Positions 21,801-33,800 of a DNA stretch of 64,000 nucleotides are shown here, piece by piece. The translations under genes were made by a program, and so were the position numbers. Source of the DNA: Echinococcus granulosus (taxonomy: Eukaryota > Platyhelminthes > Cestoda > Cyclophyllidea > Taeniidae); NCBI RefSeq assembly GCF_000524195.1, contig NW_020170398.1:1127746-1191745 (forward strand), in the 5' to 3' direction. The stretch's first letter is position 1. Each line of letters starts with the position of its first letter. The notes below the pieces were generated by a model, which was not told the DNA's origin, did not search any database, and saw only the letters and a list, made by a program, of their open reading frames with translations.

Positions 21801-24800
21801 ACTGATTTACGTTATAAGTAACTCGAGCTAATAAAAAGGCTGGACCGAAGCCATAGAAAGCTAAGGGCACGAAACATGATTATCATTTTTCCTTCCGATT
21901 AAATAAAAGCATTTGTTGCCTTAATGAGGATGAGATTCCAATTCTAATTACGTGTAACGCTTTTTTTCACGAAAAAGGAAGAGCAACAAGCCCTTTTCCT
22001 AAATTCATGATCTGTTTTAAAAGAGACTAACAAGATGTTTACGTGCTAATTTCCCATCCTGAAAATACTGCATGGGAGATCTGAGCTGAGACCGACTACC
22101 TTTAGAGAGAGAGAAATGTGCTCGACTGACCTGGGTGTGGTCAACAAAAGCACACATGAAATATAAAAGAACTTGAAAAGCTCCACTCCGACAGACAATT
22201 TAAATCTTGAAAATGAGCCACGTGAGAGGAGTGATCCAAGACCGGGATAAAGGGTAATTATGAAGTGGGCCGGAAGTTGATGCTACTGTTCAATCGCCGC
22301 GTACAACAACTTTATGTAGGCTAGCACTACAACAGAGGATGATGAAAAACAAATGAACGTGAAGGGGAGGCACAAATGGTGACATTATGTCCTGGAGGCT
22401 TACATAGTTTCATAGTTACATAGTTTCAGCCTCCTAACCACCGTCTGAAACAGTACCCCTTATGCCGGGTGGTGGCATGCATGGCAATTAACTAACTTGA
22501 GCCATCCAGTGAATTGAAAGCTATCTACCTACAAGGCTGCGGGAGACATTCACTGGGTACAGTCTGGTGGGGATGCAGAGGAATGGAAAAAGCCATCACA
22601 GCCTCATGGAAAGTACCCGACTGCAGATTATGCCACGACATTTACATCGACAAATGTAACGAAACTGGCACTCATGATTGTACTTTCACCATGACATTGA
22701 ATATGATTGGCAAAGGTGAATAGTACCATTTCTTTTAACGAAATGACGTAGAAAGACTTGAACAGTGACACTAGAATGAGGATTGTGTAGAAAATGGGCT
22801 TATTGATGATAGGATTTGGGGAAAAAGCAGAACGAAAAAACAAAGGCTAAAGCATGATTGACAGCGGCTTCATTCGCATTATTATTCCTAGCACAGCACA
22901 TCACAAATTCCCGATGTGTACACACACCCATAATACGCAATCTCTTTCGTTATATCCGAGTTATACATTTTAAAAAAACGTCTCAATAAACAAAATGAAT
23001 AAAAAAGCTAAATTCTAGACGCTTCAGGGATGAGTTGTCCATTTAGGGAATATCATATTGCAATCAAGATGAGCAACAACGTCTTTAAGTCGACGTATCA
23101 TAAAACGAAGGAGGTATATCTACGAAAATCAACTCAGAACGCCAAATAAGAAGGTCCATTTGGAAAATAACTTGATAATTCACAAAACTCGCAAATTAAT
23201 GATAGCATTGGCAATAATTTTGACGCATATTGGCTCTTGGGTGTAATTGAAACAAGGTACATTGGACGCGAAAAAAAAACATTACTAATTTTTTTAATGG
23301 CCAATCACATCGAAGTAACCTTGGGAACAGGAACTACTGGGGCTCATAAAAGGTATGGTGTTGTTGCGTGTTGGCGTTGGCTCTAATTGAACATAATGCC
23401 AACACTATCGACACCAACACCGCCATCACTTAGCTCTAATAATTTCGTCTGTGTTTCGCAATCCTTCAAAGCCAGCCCTGCCGTACCACTTAAATAAACG
23501 TCTTGTAGCTGACCTTAGTAGTCTATATGAAGCGTAGCCACTTCAACAGAAGGTCTCCTTCAAGTTAGGTTGGGACTGACAACCAAGGAAGTAAGCAAAT
23601 CGGACCAACCGAGCGAGACCCAGACTAAGGAACCTGTTTGCGTTGTACTTCCAGAAGCAAACAAAACCTAAGAATCGGTCATCACTCCGTGTTGCATAAG
23701 CTGGAGGAAACGGGACTTCTGAGTAATGAAAATGTGATGGGCTAGACATAGGACCCTCCTAATGGCCGCTATCACTGTTGCTTTCGTGGAAGCTGAACTC
23801 AAAGTGTATCAACTGCCCAATGAATAAAGGAGAGTGTGGTGACTCACATCAGGAGGATGAAGTAAAATAAGTCGACCTTCAACGTGGGTTCAAACTGGAA
23901 TCCGTGACGGAATGTACGTGGTATTCCAGCGAAATGGAATATCTAGATCTAACAGATCTCCCTATCGAAATGAACTGAAAACATTTCTACATAGTGGGGT
24001 ATACCTGGCACATTTTCACCGCTTCCACGCCATAGAAAGTTGCATAGGCGGCAACCTAGGCACAAAAGTGATATGGAGAGCTGTGAGGGAAGTACTGAGA
24101 AAATTGCGTTGGAGTTAGGTAACTACTGCGTTCAAAGCAATCCGGTAACGGGGTGGGGCCTGGATTTAACTATGAAATGTACTAGCAGCATATAGATAGA
24201 AAAAAAGTTAACAAACAGTGGAACCCGGGAATCCAGCATCTCCTCATATCGAAATACGGTGAGAAAAGTATGCTTTTAAGCGATAAAAGCACGATAGGCA
24301 GCATCCACCTCCTTATCTGGACTTCAAGGGAAGATGATCTCAAAATGCGCCAAAAATAGCATTGACCGAAAAGTGAGGAATCAAAAAAGCAAAATTGACT
24401 CTTTGAATCGGTCTAAAGCATGGCCAGCTACAGAGCGAAACCCGGATTGAGCGAATAGCCTCCTTACAGTGCCTTGGCCGCAGCAACGAACAAATACTGA
24501 AGCAACATGTGTTACTTGATAGGGAATATTTCTATGATTGGAAGACAGAGACGAATCACCCAGCTGTTAAGAACCTTTTCCAAAAAATTGTAAAAACCAC
24601 AAAATCCTCCCTCACTCCACGGAATTTCATCCTTCAGTTGTTCTGCGCCGGGAATGAAACTCGTACAGAGAGATTATACAAGATAGCGGTGAAATTGTTA
24701 TCGTTATCACGAGGTGAGAGAATAGCAATGAACCAAAAGTGGCTCCCTCTCTAAATCACCTCAAACAAACGAGTTTAGCCTTCAAGCAGGTATCTTCACG

Positions 24801-27800
24801 ATGATTGTTTAGCAGTTTGAACGTCTTTCCAAAAAAAAAGAGTAAAAGAGAAGCACCACCGCAGGCTCTGATACCTCTATACTGCGCGAGAAACTGGGAA
24901 GACAATGCACAAATACTGGAGGGGCACAAGGACACTAAGGAATTAAAAATGCAAACTTTAAAAATCTGTTTTATACGACGATTTGGTCCCGAGGCAAGGG
25001 TAAACAATCCGGAAATTGATCACTCCCTCAAAAAGGGTGAGAAAATCAACAACTCTCTCAGCCAATAAAAGCCTGTCAGCTACAGGGAACATGGGGGGTT
25101 GGGGGAGAGAGAGGGAGGGAGGGGGTGGGAGAGGATTCAAATAGAAATGAACCACAAACAAACACATGCATCCACAATGCGCTGAACGTGAACATACATG
25201 CACACGGAACATACGAAGGGGGGTTTACTGTCGGGTAAACAAGCACGACTACTGCTGTTGATAGTACTGTTGGTTGTGGTGCTGGTAGAGATGATGTTGT
25301 TGCTGGTGTTGGTGGTGGTGATGATGATGATGATGAAACACACGCGCGCGCAATCGTGCATTTGTGCGCAGCACACAGGCAGCACAACAGAGTAGTGGTA
25401 GTGGTGGCGGTGGAGGCGGAAAGAAACCAATCTCTCCATGAAGCTGGTAATTTGATTATCCGTCACCACCGCGTGTGCGCTTGTGTGCTGTGTGTGAACT
25501 AGAGTGTGCAAAGCAGAGACCAACGGATTGCGATTTCAGCAGTGGTAATGGACTCAAGCGCTATTGGTGCTGGTATTGCCGCTGTAGCAGCTCTTATCGT
25601 AACCACCATCCACTTTCACTCGACAGAGACCCTCAGCAAACAGAAACCATCACAAGTGGAAGAAGAAGAGGAGCTAATTCTCAAAGGAACGCTAGTAATT
25701 GATGTAGTCGTAGACGCCGATGTAAAGGAATTGAACCATCGTCATTCAATTGAACGATCTTCTGGTTACCGATTCTTGAATTCAAACCAAGTAATTGGGG
25801 GAGAAAGGAGTCCTTCAGATCCTGATGCGGCAAACTTACGCTGAGAAGCGAGCAGAAATGCCGGAATACAAGATGGCCTGCGACTGAAGGAACATGGGTC
25901 ACCAAGTCAAGCTACTTAAGGAAAGCTATAGTCGAATTCGTTGCAGCTTCTGCGTGGAGGAGAGATCGCTCACTGTTATTTATGAAATATTGGGGCTGAA
26001 CCAGAGTTGGAAACGTAGTTTAGGACAAGTGAGATCATTGTCAAGACATAACAGCAGGCGGGAGGATATGGCTACAGGCAAAAAAAAAAACGCGATAGTC
26101 GAAATTCATACAAGCTTTTCCCCAGACAAAAACAGAAAAAGTGATTTTTGTGGTCATCTGTGGTAAATGAGAAACCATTCAAGCGATTTCACCCTGGTTG
26201 CATGACACGGCTCCTCCAAAGGTGATACGATGAAACACAGAGGAGGAGTGAAAAATAATCCGGGTCCGGATCGAGAGCTGCTCAATTAATTTACAGAAAA
26301 AGCAAACACAGAAAAGTCAAAGACCTACCACACATGTACAATTTGATATCACGAAGACAAGAACTGTTTTAAAAGAGCATTATAATGCGGGAAAATAGAC
26401 TTTTAGCTAGAAGAATAGTAACTTTGGCATCCTTCTCTTTAACCAAATGGAGGCAAGAAGTAGACTCCGCAGCCGCTCTAATGACAGCCCAAGAATTTCA
26501 GTAAACTTTATTTAGGAAATTTTAAAGGTGGAGTTATAAAAATGACTTCCAGAGAAATTTGGAACCAGGTAAGGAAAAATTTAGACTGGAGACCCAAGGT
26601 GAGACGACACCCGAACTTCGAAATCGCCCTAGCTTCAAAATAAGATTCGCTGAACAAGGATCAAACATTTTAAGAAGGGAAGAGGAAGAAATGTGATGAA
26701 CCGTGAAAATAATCTGAAAGCCAAGACCAAATCGTAAGAACCCTTTCCGCTCTCTACGTTTTGTACTCTCTAGGTCATTCTACACGTGGATCGTCGCACA
26801 TTGGCTGGAGTGGCGGTAGTAGTGTCTTAAAATGGTAGGCAAAAAGCAGAAGCAGAGATCTGCCGACCACACAAGATCAGCATTAATTTAAAGTCAGCGC
26901 TATTCCTTCAGGTTAATTCATCATACGGAGCCAACCCCATTCCGTGGTGCTTGTTTACGCTCAGTCCAAGACGGATATTTACATGATAGTCTAACACCAC
27001 CCAATGCCTGGGGTTGTCAGCTCAGAACCGACACCTGCTGGGAAGATGATTGGCTTATTTTCAAGATCTAAATCACATACCATGAAGGCATCAAACACTG
27101 CTTGGGGGTGTTTATTGACAACATCACGAACCCACAGATGGGACAAATCATGAAAGCAAGACGTGAAGAGCCGGTATAGACCCCCTAAAAATAAGTAGAA
27201 AGGACAGAGGAGAGAAGGCAACACTCACGTTGAGAGGGCAAACCGGAACGAAGAGAACGAGGTGGTGGTGGAATGATACTGTAGCCGGCCTGCGCAAGGG
27301 CCTTAAGGACAATGACGAGGGCGACGGAGCTGGCACGGAATCGGATGTGCTGGGGCCGCACACAGAGCTCCTGGCTGCAAGTGTGCACCATGATATTCGT
27401 GTCAGTGCTCGACATCGGTAGTCCGTGGTACAGCATCCCCACTATTGTGTCCAGCCTCCACACCTACAAAATACGCACAGCGTAAAGCACCCTCCAAAAC
27501 CCCTTGGACAAGCCTGGAAAACGTACTAACGAAATCCATTAGGTATTTAAGGTAGCGAGAATGATCAATGCATATTTAACTTGGAAAAATTAGATGCCAT
27601 GAATCATTTTAATGGTCATTCGACCAATTCCATTGCTGCATTAGCTCTGATGGCTTGTAAAATTGAACCAAATAGTGCACCAAATGCTTGACCCAGGATT
27701 CAAACCAATAGAATTAAGGTGTTAGATCCAAACTAAAACTAATTACTTAAGCCTCATTCGAAGTCAAATGAGAGGAGAAAAATCCAAATCAGGAAGTTGA

Positions 27801-30800
27801 GCAGGTAATTCCAAAAACCATTAAGCCAATAGCGGTTCTGCAATGAATCCAAAGCTACACGCAAATGTTCACAGGTACTTGAACCGAGTGAACACGGGTA
27901 GGAGAATTAACGTGGAAATTTCACCTTCAAGACACTCACTCCGTTATTATCATCGAATCCATACGAGTCATAATATAAGTAATACCGAAAATTTTGAATA
28001 AGTATAAACTATCTCACGTTTTTGTTGAAAAGGGGAAATAAATATGTAGGAAGGCAAATTGACACCTATTTATTCAGCCAGTAGAATTTGTTTAGCAGGT
28101 TCAGAGGATAAGCAAATCAGTTTGGGGGTGGGCTTCCCTAAAACCAGGAAAGTGAAAACACCAAATGTTAAAAAAAAGTACTATGAATCCGTCATTACAA
28201 TCAGTAGAAACCGTCAATATGGTAGATGATTCGATGTGTCCACTTCGAAGAACCGCGGGGTGATGCCAAAATGCTACTTATACCGTATCCGATGGCCAGA
28301 GTAGCTTCCTGTTGTGAATGTGGATCAATCTTGTAGATACAGCACATAAGGATCATTTTCAGGAATTACTGGACTATACTCAACAAAGCGACCTTCTTCC
28401 GTCTCCGTCTAGAGCGTGAAACATCTATTTAATTTAAGAACTTGATGCGCCTATTGGATAAATGACAGTACTGTAGTCCACCAAGCTTTCCACCACATGA
28501 TCGGCTCAACTTCCATCGTTATGCAAGCCACCTACAGCGAGTTAAAGCAGAAAGTCGACCAAGGCTTCAAGGACGTATCCATCTACTAGGCAATTAGCCA
28601 TGAAATATTCAATTGTACACCAACACTGGCTGTATAATCCTACTCGAAGACAAATGCATGCAGTACATTTATTCAAGCAATAAGTGCGTGATAATATCGG
28701 CAAACCAATCTCAACAACGTCTAGCCAGTCAATATCGAAGAATCAGGAAGAGGGGAGAGGAGTGGGAGACTCCTGGGGAATTGATTGATCAGATAACTTG
28801 AAAGAGGCTGTGTGGAGTAGAATAGCTAGGCTTTGAGACGAATTCGCTATTGAATCTCGTCAATTCGCTTTAATCGGGACCGCTCAAGTAAGACCGTGAC
28901 TTTTTAAAATTTCCTCGATTCGCATAAACTGGGGGTACTGAACGAAGTACTGGGTGTCAATCGCGTCCTACTACTAAGAACCGGGCCAGATGTCGTCGGT
29001 TGAGCCAAACACCGCCAACGAAGATGGAACGTATGAGAAAGCATGCGGTGATGAAGTGCAGAAGACCTTAAGCACGGTACGGTGATAGGGCACTTAGCCG
29101 TAGTAGGACGATTAAAAGGTGTAAACGATTCAAAAATGGGGTGCATCACGTCGGTGATGATCGTGGCCATAATATTTCACCGCCCACAGCGTCAAAGCCA
29201 TCCTTGTTAATATTCGTTCAGTACATGGAGCGCCTGATGGAACCCGTGCCGTCGTGTGACGAAATTACACAAGAGAGAAATCCCTCTCGAAAATTCGTGA
29301 TTTTGGAAGGTTGGCGCCCATGAAGCCTTAATAGAAGGTGCTTTCTGGGCACAAGACACTACCAGCGAGTTACCATGTTGAAAAATAAGTGCAATTTCCG
29401 CTCTTTGAAGTCCGTTATTTCTAATGTAAGGTCAAAAGCTCTAGCCACACTTTAGCACCATACAGACGTTGATGGAATAGTAACCACTTCTAATCGCAAT
29501 GCTAATGGGATGGACGCATTCGTTTCCCATCGCTATAATTTCTTTAAACCACCCTAAATATTAAAATCGTCTTTCGGACAAGGACTTCTTTAATGTTTTA
29601 GGTTACTTGCTATGTGCCGTCGCCATCAAGGAAGCCGCCAATAAGTGACAGAAAATCCACAAAATCGTCCCTGACGAGCGGTTATAAAGCGAATTATGCC
29701 TTTCAAATAGCAGTGATGATGCAGCTGCACATTAATAAAAGAAAAGATATATTAAGAACAATTAAAACGAAAACGTAAGCAAAAGCTGACTCCTTTCAAA
29801 TATAAAGGAATTCGATTCATATAAAGAGGGATATTTCGAATATACTGACCACCGACTGAGCGGTAAATCAACCACTCCAGGTAAAAAAGTGCAAACACAT
29901 GGAAATGGGAACACATGGAAACGTATGGGGTAGTTTATCGGCAAATTTTATTTATCAAAAAAGCAAGCAAGCAAGCAAGCAGTGTGGAAGGAGTGCGGAC
30001 TACTACTACTACTAACGGCTCAATCAGTACTACATTTGACGGTGTCATGAGGAGTGGAAAGGGGAGAGAGATGCCACGCGGAGACAACTCGCGCATTCGT
30101 CGTGCGCCGTCAGTGTTTGTGCTGGAGTTGTGAAAAACATGCGGAGGCGTGGAGGCAAGGCGAATGCACACATAAATGCACGACTAGACAAGAGCCGGTG
30201 GGAGGGCAAAAGTTGACCACGCTTAAATAGATTTTAGAAACCTGAAAAACCAGACAGATATGGAGAAAGGGTAAACGAAATTTTAAGAAGCGAGACAAAA
30301 TGAACTCCCATCCTAGCTACTACAGTGACCCTTCAATGCAGCTTGGCTGCCATCTGTTCAACAAATAAGTCAGTATGATACAGCCTCACAGCATCAAGGA
30401 AACCGAGTGTAGGTGGAGGTTACAAACCTTAAAAGAGTTAGCACATCAAAGGTTTTTTGGCTGAAAAGTTGCAGATTGCAATAGGTTATTTGATGGGGCT
30501 TAAAGTGGAGGCTCGGATTTGGGGGTATTTATCATTGAAATCGGCAATAAAAAAAAAGATTATTGGGATTTATGATCTTCTACCGCGTACGATTCAGACA
30601 GTGTTAAAAAGAACAAATTGTCCTTAGTAGAGGTTTGAAGAAATTAGACCAAGGAACTGGCGAATTGGGATAAGCGGCTAGCAAATAAAAATGAATTGGT
30701 GAGTGAGCAGCAGAAAAAAACTCCATTTACAGAATGTACAAGTCTAACCCCAAGATTGGCGCTTCTTTCAACTGAATTAGGATGAAAGGAGTCAGACCTT

Positions 30801-33800
30801 CTAAGAGGGGCAAAAATTAGCACAATGTACCGCCGAGACAAAAGCCCGGTTTATAAATAGCTAAGGAAGAGAAAAGGTCATCAAAACAATGCACAGTTAA
30901 GCAAAGACGCAGAAAATGAAGATGCGGAGTAGCTCGACGGTGAAATGACGAAAAAAAAAAATGCGTTTCTAAGGCAAAAGCATACATTTCGTTCCAAGGG
31001 TGAAAACATAACATTCGGTCTACAAAAGAGCAGGCACGCAATAACTTCTCCAAACTTATTTATCGACTTGTCAGAAATGATGATCTGAAAGTATTCAGCT
31101 CAAGACCTCCGGAAAATCAAACAGAAAAACTCAGAAAACTGTGGCCTGTAACAAGACCCTAATGGCAGAAATAGGAGAAATGCTCCGTCTGAACACAAGA
31201 CTCCCGAGGAGACGGATCTTGGGGAAATCGAGACCAAAGGGCCCGAAAGTGAGATAGAAGCCTAACCTTAGAGAACAGAATCCAGTGAAGAAGAATACCG
31301 TACCGAAAATACGAAGAAATCGCAAATAACAAAACTTATGTCCCAGACAAAAAACAGCTAATTCAGCGCTCTACGCTTGAGGAATTTAGTCTATTGAATA
31401 ATTTCACATAAGAATAACATTAAAGACCAAAGAAATGAGACGCATTGATGATTCATGGCAATATAAAACCTCCAGAACATACCACTGAAGGTCTGGGGAA
31501 ACGGGAAGCACTTCTAGACCTAGACAATGCAAACTAGGCTAGACAGGTAGGTGGAAAAAACGGGACTCTTAAGATCTGTGAGAATAGCCAAAACCAGACT
31601 GCAAAAGGTGTGGGTTTCAAAGATTGCAAACATAAAACTCTGGACATTGCCGAAAAACTCTACATTCAATTTACGACTGAAATATTAGAAGGGCATTGCT
31701 TCCCAATCCCAATAAGATGGCGTATATAACAGAAACACAGACCCCTCAACCGTTGGTAGTAGGGAACTTTGAGACGCAAGGGAGGGAGGACCCAATATCA
31801 GCTTTTCAGAAGTAAAAATGTACGGAAACTCGGGAGAAATGCAAATCAAAAACCGTAAAAAGTAAAAAAAGCTTCTGGGTTTCAATTACACAGCTTACCA
31901 TGGAGGAAAGGAAGTTCCTAAAGATAGATTTTTAGATCAGCAAAAAAAGAACCGAAAACTTAAAACTTTATTTTGAAGAGCATGAGGAATACCGATAATA
32001 TGGCTATTCAACACCAGCAAGGGACCGATAAATAAAAAAAAACCACCTCAGAACAAAGAGGCTCTGAGTCGGTGGGAGAGGGAGGAGAAAAGAAAAGGTA
32101 GTGGGTTAACGCCTCACACAAAGAAAACCCATTTCTTGCGTAATCGTCATCTCCGCCACCACCACCGCCTGCCTCCAACATTGCGGCTGCGCTTACGTGC
32201 CGCAAATGAAAAGCACGCATGCGGGAGCAAGAGAGGCAGGGGAAACGAAAAGTTACTAAAAAAAGGAGTCAGGCGGACGGGCGACGGAAAAAAGAAACAG
32301 ACAGTGTGAATGAGTCGTCGACCAGACAAAGCTGTCAGCTAATTTGAGATGCGTATCGAAAGGAAGTTTTCGCACCGAACTAGGGGAAAACACATCTAGT
32401 ACCCGGAACTAGGGCTACATCACATTGCAGTGGGGCTAATTACTTCACACCAAACCAGGTTGACAGAACTCATAAGCAAAAATATTTATCAACACATTCC
32501 CTCCAGCGTAGAGAAAGAAAATCCACTGCCACCACTACCACCACCACAGCTCACGAAAAAAGGTCGTGCTCCCAAAAATCAGGATCTGATGCCAGTTTCC
32601 CTAGGCCAGAAACGTACTACATGTAATTTATTGCTTTAACCTCAGCTAATTCCTTTTTGAAAAACACTTCGGTACAAACATATTCATCCTAAGCCATTGA
32701 TGAAGGCAACGCATTGGATTTTGTTGTAAATACAATTGTGCCGACAACCCAGTTGATTGCGTTAAGCCCTCACACAGGTGGAACGTGGTTCATGCTTCCA
32801 GCCCTCCTGTACTTTTGAAAAGAAGCTGTTTAGGACCTTTGCAGTCATAGGTGCTGCGAAATTCACCGCCCGACGTTGCCTATTCATTGATGTTTTCTTA
32901 CATAACAAAGAACGACGAGGGAAATGCACCACCAGAGGAAACGAAAACACCATGAAAGTTTGGTCCAAACATTGGATTAGTTTCCAAAACAGATTAATAT
33001 CACACAGATCGCACTTGCTAACAAAGCAAAGCAACAAAGAACGAAAGGAGAAAGGATTCCATCGTTGATTTTCTTAAGTACTTTCAAATTGAACATGATC
33101 ACCTACTTTACTTTTATAACATTAATAAAAGCACACGTGAATAAACAGAAAAAAGATCCAAAACAGGGGCCACTAAACCTTTTTAAATCAATGGTTTCTT
33201 TGAGTACTTAAAAACAAGACACCATCCACCAACGGCCAGCACTAAATCATTGTGACACTGAAAAAGCAAAATAAGGTGTTAAAAGGAGGGAAGGAGGTAC
33301 CTTATCGGAGCCCTTCCCACCGTCAATGCGACGCATGCGTCCCTTGGCGTCGGGCCGGCTGAGGACGCAGCAGTCAGGATCGTTGAGAGCCTCCGGATCG
33401 CCCAGCCAGCACTTGATGAACTTTAGCACAGAATCTGCGGGCAGCTCCTTGTGTAGTTTCTTCAACAGATTCACCACCGTGTCCGTCTCCATGATCTGAT
33501 TCATCTCCTACAAAAGCAGTAACAGCGACACCAAGAGAAACCTTAAAACTGTTCTCGCACGGATGCAAGCAAGACACCGTTCAATTACCTTGAACAGAAA
33601 TATGACAACACTGATGAAATCAACGGGGCTATGATGTTGCTCATTTTGGGGAGGGAAGGCAGGCAGAAGAAAGGATCTGTTTGGTTAATCCACGTGTTGA
33701 AAGAGTAAAAATTTAGAACTTTACGGGGAGGTAACCACATTTATTCAACAAGATGGACCCTTATAATGGCCAGAGATTAAAGACACCATATTCAAAAGTT

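Noticed and set aside
25506..25844. 112-codon plus-strand frame with a hydrophobic stretch
   Set aside because: No start context, splice sites or homology; within an intron and next to microsatellites.
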